A stretch of 61,263 nucleotides of DNA from Clostridia bacterium (GTDB taxonomy: Bacteria > Bacillota > Clostridia > Christensenellales > Aristaeellaceae), in contig JAFRPG010000016.1 of assembly GCA_017429265.1 (NCBI GenBank), forward strand, positions 1 through 61,263. The letters run 5' to 3'. The position numbers and the translations under genes were made by a program. The notes under the pieces were generated by a model that had not been told where the DNA came from, made no database searches, and worked only from the letters and a program-made list of their open reading frames with translations. Shown here in pieces: positions 8,164 through 16,581 of this stretch (positions within the stretch are counted from its first letter, which is position 1; each line of letters starts with the position of its first letter).

Positions 8164-8278
8164 GCCATCGCCTCCCAGGGGTCGTGTCGGATCGGTGTCG
8201 GTTTCGGGAACGGCAGGGCATGTCCCGCGGGCCCGGGACCTCTGCCGGGTATACGGATCAGCCGGCGGAGAGACATGC

Positions 8279-8385
8279 ATCCGAAGGTCCGGGACAATCG
8301 GAAAGCCCTCGGATCAGCCGACGGAGACATGCATCCGAAGGTCCAGGGCGATCGGAAAGCCCTGGTCGCGGTCCGCAGACCGCGA
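8279..8385. repeat. Two short hairpin-repeat units
   Basis: Two units start at about 8281 and 8336 (55-base period). The first is degenerate. The second has CCAGGGC-N9-GCCCTGG (8343-8365) with the family's constant loop GATCGGAAA, then TCGCGGTC-cgca-GACCGCGA (8366-8385), a stem unlike other copies yet perfectly paired. They lie between the acetyltransferase start and the VanY gene end; the rest of 8164-8414 holds nothing else. Confidence 0.8.
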
Positions 8386-8414
8386 AATCCCCCTTCCGCC
8401 CGAAACCCGAAAAG

Positions 8415-9299
8415 TCACTCCGCCGCTCCGCCCTGCGTGAAGCCGGACACGAGCGCCGGATCGCCGCCGGCGGCCAGATACCGCTCCACGGCCTCCGCAA
8501 GCTGCGTGTGGAACTCCTCCAGGCACAGCCCGTTTTCCATGATGTAGGCGGCCACGGGGATCCCCACGTACCGCAGATGCCAGGGCTCGGTCTTGATCCC
8601 CGTGATCTCCTGCTTGTCCGCGGGATACCGGATGATGAAGCCGTACTCCTGGCAGTGCTCAGCCATCCACTGGCACTCCGGCTCCTTCATCATCTTGTCG
8701 TTCATGGCCTTGTCTTTCCAGTTCTTCGGGACCACGTCGCAGCCCAGGCCGGTCTGGTGGTCGCTCGCGCCCTCCATCGAGACCCAGCCGTCGTCCTTGC
8801 CCTTGTTCTTGGCCAGGCGGTTGTGGTACATGGTCTTCTGCTTCTGGTAGGAGCGGTAGGCGCTCTTGAGGTACATGTCGCGGAAGTTCCCGACGGCCCG
8901 CATCGCGGCGTTCATCGCGCACAGGGCTTCCGCGCACTCCTCCCGCAGATACTGGCCCTTCAGCTTGCCGTCCGAGGGGGTCACGGCCCAGCGGATGCCG
9001 CCCTTCGCGGGATCCTTCGGCACCTTGACGAGGTTCGCGGGCACATAGTCCTTCGGCAGCAGGCTCTGCTTGTTGGCCAGGCGGATGAGCTCGGGGTCGA
9101 TGTCCCCGATCGCGACGGGGAAGTCCCACAGGGCGTCGCCCGGCGCGGCCGGAGCCGGCGTCTCCTCGTCGAGGGATTCCTCCTCGACCACCACCGTCAG
9201 ATCGGTGAGGTCGAAGTTCTCGTCGTCCTCCGCCAGAGCGGGCGCGGTCAGCATCGCGAGGATGCCGAGCAGGGCCGTCACGCGGCGCAGTCCTCTCAT
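8415..9299 (-). CDS. VanY-like D-alanyl-D-alanine carboxypeptidase, exported (first of two)
   Basis: 294 residues. The ATG at 9299 has AAGGAGG 8 bases upstream; a TTG two codons earlier is too close to it. A signal peptide (about 1-23, ending PALAE) is followed by an acidic Glu/Asp-rich linker (25-55) and a VanY/PF02557 peptidase domain (about 70-265). Zinc ligands and the catalytic base are visible as SDHQTGLGCD (His181, Asp188) and EPWHLRYVG (Glu238, His241). Expected role: trimming the terminal D-Ala of peptidoglycan stem peptides outside the membrane. It lies 14 bases downstream of a paralogue. No vanRS or vanHAX genes nearby, so resistance is not implied. Confidence 0.92.
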   Translation of the reverse strand: MRGLRRVTALLGILAMLTAPALAEDDENFDLTDLTVVVEEESLDEETPAPAAPGDALWDFPVAIGDIDPELIRLANKQSLLPKDYVPANLVKVPKDPAKGGIRWAVTPSDGKLKGQYLREECAEALCAMNAAMRAVGNFRDMYLKSAYRSYQKQKTMYHNRLAKNKGKDDGWVSMEGASDHQTGLGCDVVPKNWKDKAMNDKMMKEPECQWMAEHCQEYGFIIRYPADKQEITGIKTEPWHLRYVGIPVAAYIMENGLCLEEFHTQLAEAVERYLAAGGDPALVSGFTQGGAAE

Positions 9300-9313
9300 C
9301 TTCAAAGCCTCCT

Positions 9314-10168
9314 TTACGCGGAGCGCAGGGCCCGGAGATCCCGCAGCGACGCCGCGTCCTCCCCGCCCTGATCGTCATCCGTCTCCACGGTCTCCATGGC
9401 CGGCAGTTCGTCTTCGATGGCCGGCAGGGCCTCTTCGGTGCCCGCCGCTTCGGCGGTTTCTTCGGGCTCCTCCGCCTGGGTCATCCCCCTGCGCGCGAGG
9501 ACGCGCAGCAGGCGCTCCTCCCGGACCAGGAGCAGGTATTCCTCCAGGGGCATCGGGTGCTCGTGGAGATAGGCCGCGTGCGCCCTGCCGACATAGCGGA
9601 GGTGCCAGGGCTCGTACTCGTAGCCGGTGACATCCTCCCAGCCCTTCTGGTAGCGCAGGATGAAGCCGAAGCGCCAGGCGTTGTCCCGCACCCAGTGTCC
9701 GCTGACCGACTCGCCGAAGGCGTCGCCGAGGTTGTCCTCCACGCCGCGCTCGCCCACGTCCATGGTCAGGCCGGTCTGGTGCTCGCTCGTGCCGGGGCGC
9801 GCCACATACTCGTCCGCGAGGGCCTCCACGCCGCCCACCTTCTTCAGCTTGCGGGCGTAGATGCGGCTCTGCTTGTCATAGGGCCGGTAGCCGCTGACGG
9901 AGATCAGGCGTTTGCCGGTTTCCTTGCGCAGGGCGGCGGCCATCTCCTCCATCGCGGCGGCGGCTTCGGCGCGGAGCTTCCGCACCTGGCCGGGGATCTC
10001 CGTGACCCGCAGGTCCGCCGGTACATACTCGCCGCTGATCGGCCAGTTCCGGTTGACCAGCAGCAGGTCGTCCGGATTGTGCTGCGGGGTCACCTCGGTC
10101 AGCGGCTGCCCGATCATCATCGCCGCCGCAGCCAGCAGCGAAGCAAGGGTCTGCAAAGGCGAGGACAC
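9314..10168 (-). CDS. VanY-like D-alanyl-D-alanine carboxypeptidase, exported (second of two)
   Basis: 284 residues from a GTG start (10168) with AAAGGGG 7 bases upstream. A short hydrophobic N-terminus (about 5-20) may be a signal or anchor. The peptidase domain (about 30-215) has SEHQTGLTMDV (His130, Asp137) and EPWHLRYVG (Glu186, His189). Unlike its neighbour it ends in a 55-residue acidic, low-complexity tail rich in Glu and Ala (EEPEETAEAAGTEEALPAIEDE region). It sits 53 bases after hom and 14 before the other VanY gene. The two domains are clearly diverged, so this is an old duplication. Confidence 0.9.
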   Translation of the reverse strand: MSSPLQTLASLLAAAAMMIGQPLTEVTPQHNPDDLLLVNRNWPISGEYVPADLRVTEIPGQVRKLRAEAAAAMEEMAAALRKETGKRLISVSGYRPYDKQSRIYARKLKKVGGVEALADEYVARPGTSEHQTGLTMDVGERGVEDNLGDAFGESVSGHWVRDNAWRFGFILRYQKGWEDVTGYEYEPWHLRYVGRAHAAYLHEHPMPLEEYLLLVREERLLRVLARRGMTQAEEPEETAEAAGTEEALPAIEDELPAMETVETDDDQGGEDAASLRDLRALRSA

Positions 10169-10221
10169 AGCCGCACCCCTTTCTCAAAGTATCTGAGGTT
10201 GCCTGATCGGTTTTTTCCGGA

Positions 10222-11499
10222 TCAGCCTTCCGCCCGGATGACGCTTTCGACGCGGACCGGGCCGCCCTCGAAGGCGGCGACGGCGCGGCGGACGGCCTTC
10301 TCCTGCGCCTCATGGGTGATCAGGGTGATCCAGGCGCGGCCGTCCCTGGCGGAAGACTGGCGCACCGAGTCGATCGAGATGCCCTCGCCCGCGAAGGTCG
10401 CGGCTACCGAGGCCAGCACCCCGGGGCGGTCCTCCACCTCCGCACGGATGAAGAAGCGGCAGCGCCAGTCATCGCAGAAGGTCAGGGCCGGGTCCGCCTC
10501 TGCGGTATTCGCGAAGGAGGGCCGGGTGGGCCGGTCCGCGTTCATCGCGGCATAGAGGATATCGCCGCAGATCGCGCTGGCCGTGGGCTGGTCGCCCGCG
10601 CCGCGGCCCTGCAGCATCATGTCCTTGCAGTAGTCGCCCTGGATGAAGATGGCGTTGAGCGAGCCGTCCACCCGCGCCAGGGGATGGCTGTCGGGCAGGA
10701 AGGTCGGGTGCACGCGCACCTCGATCTCATCCCCGGTCCGCTTGCCGATGGCGAGCAGCTTGAGGGTGTAGCCCATCTCCCGGCCGCCGGCGATATCGGC
10801 CGCCGTCACGCCGGTGATGCCCTCGCGGTAGATCTTCTCATACGGCACGCGGGTGTGGAAGGCGATGGAGGTGAGGATCGACAGCTTGTAGGCCGCGTCG
10901 AAGCCCTCCACGTCGGCGGCGGGGTTCGGCTCGGCCAAGCCGAGGCGCTGGGCGTCCGCCAGGACGTCGGCGTAGTCCGAGCCCTCCTGCGTCATCCGCG
11001 TGAGGATATAGTTGGTGGTGCCGTTGACGATGCCCATCACCTGCGTGACGCGGTCGGCCTCGAGGGAGACGGTCAGGGAGCGGATCACCGGGATCACGCC
11101 GCCCACGCTGGCCTCGTAGTACAGGCCCGCGCCGCTCGCGCGCGCCGCCGCGTCCAGCTTGTCCCAGTTGAGGGCCAGAGCCATCTTGTTGGCCGTGACC
11201 ACGGTCTTGCCGTGCTCGAGTGCCCGCTGCATGAAGCGCGCCGCCGGCTGCTCTCCGCCCATGAACTCGCAGACGATGTCGATCTCCGGGTCGGTGAGGA
11301 TGTCGTCGGCCCGCTCGGTCAGGATCCCGCGCGGCACGTCGGTGCGGGCCTCGGGGATCGAGAGCACCAGGGCCTTCGTCACCCGTACGTCGATGCCGTC
11401 CCGGCGCAGGATCTCGTCGTGCATCGCGTCCAGAAGGTGCCATACGCCGCCGCCGATGTTGCCGCAGCCGAGGAATCCGAGGCGAATGAGCTTGCTCAT
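10222..11499 (-). CDS. hom: Homoserine dehydrogenase with ACT domain
   Basis: 425 residues, standard for the monofunctional enzyme. It reduces aspartate semialdehyde to homoserine for threonine and methionine. The NAD(P)-binding loop GFLGCGNIGGGV is at residues 8-19, the catalytic region contains TANKMALALNW and YEASVGGVIPVIRSL, and a C-terminal ACT domain (about 345-425, FFIRAEVEDRPGVLASVAATF) suggests threonine feedback inhibition. The ATG at 11499 has AAAGGA upstream; the frame extends 5' without support. It probably leads a transcript through the two VanY genes. Confidence 0.96.
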   Translation of the reverse strand: MSKLIRLGFLGCGNIGGGVWHLLDAMHDEILRRDGIDVRVTKALVLSIPEARTDVPRGILTERADDILTDPEIDIVCEFMGGEQPAARFMQRALEHGKTVVTANKMALALNWDKLDAAARASGAGLYYEASVGGVIPVIRSLTVSLEADRVTQVMGIVNGTTNYILTRMTQEGSDYADVLADAQRLGLAEPNPAADVEGFDAAYKLSILTSIAFHTRVPYEKIYREGITGVTAADIAGGREMGYTLKLLAIGKRTGDEIEVRVHPTFLPDSHPLARVDGSLNAIFIQGDYCKDMMLQGRGAGDQPTASAICGDILYAAMNADRPTRPSFANTAEADPALTFCDDWRCRFFIRAEVEDRPGVLASVAATFAGEGISIDSVRQSSARDGRAWITLITHEAQEKAVRRAVAAFEGGPVRVESVIRAEG

Positions 11500-11573
11500 G
11501 GGGGGTCGTCCTTTCTGCAGTGCGTGATGGGAAAACCGCAGCAATTCTACCGCGGGCATTCCGCGTTGTCAAG

Positions 11574-12746
11574 TCAGTGGAGCTTGCCGTGGCACTTGCC
11601 GTAGCGCTTGCCGCTGCCGCAGGGGCAGGGGTCGTCCGCGCGGATGCGCAGGCCGTCGGCCACCGTGAAGCGGTTGACCTCGTCGATGGTGCGCCCCATC
11701 AGCTGGGGCAGGGGGATCTTGTCGAGGATGCGGGAGAGGATCCAGCGCTGGCTGGTGGTGAGCTCCGCGTCCGGGAAAGCGTCCTCGAGCATCATCAGGG
11801 CTTCGGTGCGGTCGCCCTCGTGCAGCCAGAAGACGGCGTCCTCCATGCACTCGACCAGGTCGTCCGGGTCGGGGCGGAGCTCGTCGCAGAGGGCCTGCAG
11901 CTGTATCCCGGCCTGTGCGGTGATCAGCACGTCGCTGTCGAGGACGGAGACCAGCTCACTGCTCTCCCAGAAGCGCTCGGTCTGTCCGGCCGCGCGCATC
12001 TGCCTGTGGAGTTCGAGGAGGGCCTCGGGGTGGGTCATTTCCGGATCCCGCAGCAGGATCCCGTCGCCGTCCTTCTCCTTCGCGGCGGGATCGACGAAGA
12101 CCCCGTAGGCGCCTTCGCGCCGGACCCAGAGCGCGAGGAGCGTTTCCTGCCTCTCGTCCTGCGTGGGCTTATCGTCCTTCGCATCGGCACCGCCGTCCGT
12201 CAGCAGACGGTCGATCGCTTCCGCCGTCCGGTGCGGGGTGAGGAGGCCGTAGATCGGCAGGATCCTGCACAGGTGACCGTAGAGTTCCTCCTCGAACGTG
12301 AGGGCCTCGGTCACATCCTTGTTGGACTTGAGGAAGGTGTGCATCTCCTTGTTCAGGATCCATTCGCTGCGGGTGCGCCGCGCCATGCCGAAGAGGCGCA
12401 GCTCTTCCAGCGCGTGGAGCAGTTCCGGGTCATCGTTGGCCATCCACAGGGGGCAGGTCCACGGGGCGGACCTCCGCAGGCCGAGTTCCCTGCGCTGCTC
12501 CAGCAGGGCCTCCACGCTGTGGATGCCGAGGCAGGAGAGGAGGTAGTACGGCACCTCCCGGACGCGTCTGACGATCGTCTCCGCGAGGGCGCGCTTGCCC
12601 TTCGAGACCGGGAGTTCGCAGTCGAGGCGCATGGCGGACTCGTGCAGCTCCTGCACGGAGAGGGTCATCAGCAGATCCTCCGGAGTCTTTTCGGGAAGGC
12701 CGGACGGAGCGGGGCCGCCTGCATAGGGAGATTTCGCTTTTGCCAT
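11574..12746 (-). CDS. SEC-C zinc-motif protein of unknown function
   Basis: 390 residues, soluble and mostly helical. The only recognisable domain is the C-terminal SEC-C motif DPCPCGSGKRYGKCHG (about 371-386), a zinc knuckle first known from SecA. Residues 20-80 (LLMTLSVQELHESAMRLDCELPVSKGK) look like a SAP/Rho-N-like helical segment (low confidence). No enzymatic signature. The start follows AGGAGG. It lies 16 bases downstream of a sugar isomerase gene and is likely cotranscribed with it. Confidence 0.8.
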   Translation of the reverse strand: MAKAKSPYAGGPAPSGLPEKTPEDLLMTLSVQELHESAMRLDCELPVSKGKRALAETIVRRVREVPYYLLSCLGIHSVEALLEQRRELGLRRSAPWTCPLWMANDDPELLHALEELRLFGMARRTRSEWILNKEMHTFLKSNKDVTEALTFEEELYGHLCRILPIYGLLTPHRTAEAIDRLLTDGGADAKDDKPTQDERQETLLALWVRREGAYGVFVDPAAKEKDGDGILLRDPEMTHPEALLELHRQMRAAGQTERFWESSELVSVLDSDVLITAQAGIQLQALCDELRPDPDDLVECMEDAVFWLHEGDRTEALMMLEDAFPDAELTTSQRWILSRILDKIPLPQLMGRTIDEVNRFTVADGLRIRADDPCPCGSGKRYGKCHGKLH

Positions 12747-12762
12747 GTTTCCGATCCTCCTG

Positions 12763-13530
12763 TCAGAGCCGTTCGGTCCATGCGCGGAGCAGGGGGAGGG
12801 CCTTCGCGGCGTCGGAGCTCCAGTCGTCGCTGCGGCCCTCGATGCTCACGCAGCCGTCGTAGCCGCTTGCGAGGAGGGCGCGCAGGAAGGCCCGCAGGTC
12901 CGCATCCTCCTCCACCGGCCAGCGGCGGCCGTCCTTCAGCGCCACGTGGACGTGCCACACGCCGCCGAGGCGCAGCAGGTCGTCCGCGGGCTCGCCGGTC
13001 AGGGCGATGTGGTAGGCGTCGGCCAGCAGGCCCACGCAGGGGTGGTCGGCCATCGCCGCGAGGCATGCGCCCTCGGCGAGGGAGAGGATCATGTTGGTCT
13101 CGCCGGGGTTCAGGGGCTCGATGGCGGCGCGCAGGCCGTTGGCCCGGCAGACTTCGCCCACCTGCCGCGCGACCCGTGCGAGGCGCCGCAGGGCAACGGC
13201 ATAGGGCACGCTGTCCGGACGCCTCCGGCTGGCCCCGCTGCCGAAGACCACGATCTCCGCGCCGAGGGCTTTTACCCGGGGCAGGGCGCGCTGCAGCCAG
13301 CGGTCGATGACGTCCGCGGCGCTGTCCTCCGCCGTGAGGGTGATCTCCCCGGGGAAGAGGCAGTTCGCCCGCAGGACGGGAAAACCGGACGCCCGGACCG
13401 CGGCGGCCGCGTCCGCGAACTCCTCGTCGCTCATCCGGCCGATGTCGGTGACGTTGACCTCCAGATAGTCAAAGCCCAGCGCTTTTGCCTCCTCAAGGCG
13501 GCTCAGGGGTGCGCACACGCCGATCCGCAC
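12763..13530 (-). CDS. Sugar phosphate isomerase/epimerase (AP endonuclease 2 superfamily TIM barrel)
   Basis: 255 residues from GTG (13530-13528), chosen because AGGAGGG lies 6 bases upstream; the much longer frame upstream overlaps the divergent GH105 gene. The xylose-isomerase-like TIM barrel motifs are visible: LGFDYLEVNV, AAIEPLNPGETNM, VGLLADAYHI, HVHVALKDGRRWPV and GYDGCVSIEG, with Glu/Asp/His metal ligands. The specific sugar is unknown; neighbourhood with a GH105 hydrolase points to uronide or other plant sugars (inference). An 8-bp hairpin (13549-13568) sits in the leader just upstream of the ribosome site. Confidence 0.85.
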   Translation of the reverse strand: MRIGVCAPLSRLEEAKALGFDYLEVNVTDIGRMSDEEFADAAAAVRASGFPVLRANCLFPGEITLTAEDSAADVIDRWLQRALPRVKALGAEIVVFGSGASRRRPDSVPYAVALRRLARVARQVGEVCRANGLRAAIEPLNPGETNMILSLAEGACLAAMADHPCVGLLADAYHIALTGEPADDLLRLGGVWHVHVALKDGRRWPVEEDADLRAFLRALLASGYDGCVSIEGRSDDWSSDAAKALPLLRAWTERL

Positions 13531-13651
13531 GGGGATCCCTCCTTCTTCCTCCCGCGGATACGCGGGAGCAAAATCACTCAAATTCTTCAAATTCGCCGCG
13601 GAGCCCGGAAAATCCTGCCGTCCGGGGCGATATGCAGAGAAAAAACCCGGT

Positions 13652-13679
13652 TTGACACGCGGCGCAAATCCTGTATAAT
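13652..13679 (+). promoter_or_regulatory. Promoter of the GH105 gene
   Basis: TTGACA (13652-13657), a 16-base spacer, TATAAT (13674-13679): a full consensus SigA promoter, 47 bases before the start codon. Confidence 0.88.
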
Positions 13680-13725
13680 AGAAGACAGAGAAATACCGTA
13701 CCGACGGCACCGGGAGGAAAAGAGC

Positions 13726-14820
13726 ATGGCAGACATCGGAGCCTTTGCGCGGTCCTACATGGGGCGCTACACGCAGTACAAGAACGGCTGGAACTATGAG
13801 GACAGCTGCATCCTCGTGGCGGCCATCGACCTGTGGCAGGCCACGGGCGACGGTTTTTACCGCGACTTTGCAATGGGGTACATGAACCGCTTCGTGAAGG
13901 AGGACGGGAGCATTCCGACCTTTGAACTCCACGCCTACTCCATCGACAACATCGCCCCCGGCCGGCCGTTGTTCTTCGCCCTCGACCAGACCGGGGAGGA
14001 GAAGTGGCGCACGGCCATCGAGTTCCACATGAACCGCCTCCGCACCCATCCGCGGTGCAAGTGCGGGAACTTCTGGCACAAGGAGATCTACCCCTGGCAG
14101 GTCTGGCTCGACGGCCTGTACATGGCCCAGCCCTTCCGCATGCTCTACGAGAGCCGCCTGAACAAAAACGCGGATATCGCCGACATCACGGGCCAGTTCC
14201 GCGTCGTGCGCGCCCACCTGTACAATCCGGAGAAGGGCCTCTACTATCACGGCTGGGACGAGAGCCGTCAGCAGCCCTGGTGCGACAAGGAGACCGGCCT
14301 CTCCGCCAACTTCTGGTCACGGGCCATGGGCTGGTACCTGATGGCGATGATCGACTGCATTGACTTCTGCGATGAGCAGATGTTCGAGCACCGGCAGTAC
14401 CTGGTGGAGCTGTTCCGCGAGGCCGTCGCCGGGATCCGCCCGTGGATGGATGAGGAGACCGGCCTGATCCTGCAGGTGATCGACCGGGCCGATGTGGAGG
14501 GGAACTACCTCGAGACCTCCGGCTCGTCGATGCTGTGCTATGCCCTGCTCAAGGGCGTGCGCCTGGGCGTCCTGCAGGAGGACCGCTGGATGCCCCTGGC
14601 GAAGAAAGCCTGGAAGGGTCTGACGGAGACCAAGATGATCACCGGGGAGGATGGGGAGACCCATATCTGCGATATGTGCCGCGTGGCCGGCCTCGGCCCG
14701 GGGGACAAGCGCGACGGCTCGGTGGCCTATTATCTCTCCGAGGACCGCTGCTGCGATGAGGTCAAGGGCGTCGCGGCCTTCCTCATGGCCGCCAGCGAGG
14801 CAATGCGGGCGGGGATCTGA
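13726..14820 (+). CDS. Unsaturated rhamnogalacturonyl hydrolase (GH105)
   Basis: 364 residues, the usual GH105/YteR size, with no signal peptide, so cytosolic. It removes the unsaturated galacturonyl residue left by rhamnogalacturonan lyases from the non-reducing end of short oligosaccharides. The alpha6/alpha6 barrel begins with GWNYEDSCIL; the catalytic acid is the Asp of WQVWLDGLYMAQPF (Asp129, matching Asp143 of YteR), and SANFWSRAMGWYLMA and NYLETSGSSMLCYALLKG are family hallmarks. The start follows GGGAGG. Single gene with its own promoter and a 14-bp terminator stem. Confidence 0.93.
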   Translation: MADIGAFARSYMGRYTQYKNGWNYEDSCILVAAIDLWQATGDGFYRDFAMGYMNRFVKEDGSIPTFELHAYSIDNIAPGRPLFFALDQTGEEKWRTAIEFHMNRLRTHPRCKCGNFWHKEIYPWQVWLDGLYMAQPFRMLYESRLNKNADIADITGQFRVVRAHLYNPEKGLYYHGWDESRQQPWCDKETGLSANFWSRAMGWYLMAMIDCIDFCDEQMFEHRQYLVELFREAVAGIRPWMDEETGLILQVIDRADVEGNYLETSGSSMLCYALLKGVRLGVLQEDRWMPLAKKAWKGLTETKMITGEDGETHICDMCRVAGLGPGDKRDGSVAYYLSEDRCCDEVKGVAAFLMAASEAMRAGI

Positions 14821-14842
14821 GCCTTCCCGCGGTGACTCACAC

Positions 14843-14880
14843 GAAAAGGAAGCGGAGCACAGGCATTCCGCTTCCTTTTC
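14843..14880. terminator. Terminator of the GH105 gene
   Basis: A perfect 14-bp stem (14843-14856 with 14867-14880) whose arms begin GAAAAGGAAG and end CTTCCTTTTC. The A/T ends allow termination in both directions between converging genes. Confidence 0.85.
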
Positions 14881-14900
14881 GCATGGGGTGAAAGGGACTC

Positions 14901-15086
14901 CGCGCTCTGCGGAGCGCGCCAGGGGCTTTCCGATCGCCCCTGGACCCTTCGGGATCCCCTCTATCTTGTCTGGTATTGGGTAAAGTATTGTTGATATGAA
15001 AACCTTACAATACCAATGCCTACCATTAACGAGTCGGCCCCGAAGGAGTCCAGAGGGCGATCGGAAAGCCCTCTGGTGCGCCCGCA
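14901..15086. repeat. Paired-hairpin repeat element, copy E5
   Basis: Left unit: CGCGCTC-tgcg-GAGCGCG (14901-14918) and CCAGGGGC-N9-GCCCCTGG (14919-14943). Right unit: CCAGAGGGC-N9-GCCCTCTGG (15050-15076) followed by TGCGCC-cgca-GG, which breaks off, so the right end is truncated. The spacer contains GGTATTG/CAATACC arms (about 14971 and 15008) that could pair. It fills the convergent junction between GH105 and the YhhN-like gene. Confidence 0.85.
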
Positions 15087-15120
15087 GGAACATATCCTTG
15101 TCTGAAAGACACGTTCCGGA

Positions 15121-16542
15121 TCAGGCAGGCTCCTCCTCCGGGAGCAGATCTGGAGACTCCTCATTCTCTGCTCCCGCCGGGGATCGCCGGCCCCGCCCGC
15201 TCAGGGCGATCAGCAGGAGGGAGAGCGAGAACAGGAACATCGCCGCCGCGTGGAACAGCGGCTGGGGCGCTACGGTAAAGAAGGCCCCAAGCAGGACATC
15301 CGACGCAAGCCAGAACCTTGCCGCGTACCGGATCCGGTCGGACTGACGGCCCGCCGCGTAGAACATGAGCTGCAGGAACGGCGCGTAGGCCGCGACCGCC
15401 CAGCCCATCAGCCCGGCGCTCCGCACAAACCCCACGGCGATCAGCGCCGCCGTCGCCAGGGACGTCAGGCCCCACTGGACCCACCGTCCGGCCCGCATGG
15501 GCGCGCGGCGCAGGAAGCAGACCGCCAGCAGCACATGGCTCAGCGCGTAGACCGCACCGCCGGCCACCGCGGACCAGCACATCAGGATGTCTGCCGCGAG
15601 GGCCGCGGCCAGCCCCGGCAGCACCCCGGCAAGCAGGGACTCCGCCGGCCGATCCTTCCTGCGGCGCAGCAGGTACATCGCGAGCAGCGACAGCGCCGCC
15701 ACGCCCTTCCACATCGCCCGCTGGCCCACCGCGTCCGCGAAGAACCAGAACGCCGCCTCCGCCTCGAGCGCGGCGGCGCAAAACACGAAGAAGCAGATCC
15801 AGAGCGGCAGCCCCGGCCGGTGCGCCCGCTGGCTCAGCAGCAGGACCAGGAGGATCACGAGGGCCGCCGCCAGGCCGATAAGCAGGGTCGTGCCGGTCAG
15901 CCCCAGACGCCAGCTGACGCCGGCGGAGGCGATGCCGAGGAAGGAGGCGAGCTCCGGCGCCGTCCAGACCCTTTCCTCAAAGCCGTCGGGCAGTACCGCC
16001 TCCCCGTCCGTGACGGTGTAGGCCACGCCGGTCATGCCGGGGCTCACCTTCACGGGAGCGGAGGCCGCGCCGGGATACCGGGCCGATGCGTGCACCGAGC
16101 AGACCGCCTGGCGCACCTCCACCGTGCCCTCCCCGGCGGCCTCCCAGAGGACCTCCAGGTCGATGCCCCGGGGCAGGGCGAGGATGCTCGTGTCCCGGTA
16201 GCGCTCCACATAGAACATCGGCTTCACGGAGTCCGAGTCGCTGAAGGTGTTTGCCATCCACTCCGGGCCGCTGAAGAGCTCGCCGTCCCGGCTCAGGACC
16301 ATGCCCGAGTCCGGATCGCCCGGAACGGACAGCAGGACGTGGACGGGCCCGCGGATCATCACGTAGGTGCAGGTGTCCTCGGGCTCGAACTCGCCCAGCT
16401 GGATCGGGCCGAGGTTGGCCAGGTAGGTGTCCTCCCGGTGCTCGTTGAACAGGCGGATGGCCGCGCTGCCCTCCGCCCGCGCCGCGGGCAGGCAGAGCGC
16501 GAGCAGGACGAAGGCAGCCCAGAGCGCAAACAGTCGTTTCAC
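15121..16542 (-). CDS. Membrane protein: exported N-terminal domain plus YhhN/TMEM86-like membrane domain
   Basis: 473 residues from GTG (16542), GGGAGG 8 bases upstream. A signal peptide (1-23) is followed by an extracytoplasmic beta-rich domain to about residue 215, then about eight membrane segments (218-455) and an acidic tail. The membrane part resembles YhhN/TMEM86 lysoplasmalogenases: AALAADILMCWSAVAGGAVYALSHVLLAV matches the conserved (G)D..L and H positions and RFWLASDVLLGAFF matches the SD motif. The resemblance is by eye and moderate. Ordinary YhhN proteins lack an exported N-terminal domain. Confidence 0.6.
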   Translation of the reverse strand: MKRLFALWAAFVLLALCLPAARAEGSAAIRLFNEHREDTYLANLGPIQLGEFEPEDTCTYVMIRGPVHVLLSVPGDPDSGMVLSRDGELFSGPEWMANTFSDSDSVKPMFYVERYRDTSILALPRGIDLEVLWEAAGEGTVEVRQAVCSVHASARYPGAASAPVKVSPGMTGVAYTVTDGEAVLPDGFEERVWTAPELASFLGIASAGVSWRLGLTGTTLLIGLAAALVILLVLLLSQRAHRPGLPLWICFFVFCAAALEAEAAFWFFADAVGQRAMWKGVAALSLLAMYLLRRRKDRPAESLLAGVLPGLAAALAADILMCWSAVAGGAVYALSHVLLAVCFLRRAPMRAGRWVQWGLTSLATAALIAVGFVRSAGLMGWAVAAYAPFLQLMFYAAGRQSDRIRYAARFWLASDVLLGAFFTVAPQPLFHAAAMFLFSLSLLLIALSGRGRRSPAGAENEESPDLLPEEEPA

Positions 16543-16581
16543 GCCGTTCGCCTCCCATCTGCGGCTGCGCGCCGCGTGCCG

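Noticed and set aside
8415..10168. Vancomycin resistance locus
   Set aside because: Only VanY-like carboxypeptidases are present; no VanH, VanA/B, VanX or VanRS genes.
11500..11573. T-box or other riboswitch upstream of hom
   Set aside because: The gap to the upstream gene is only 74 bases and contains no T-box or riboswitch-like structure.
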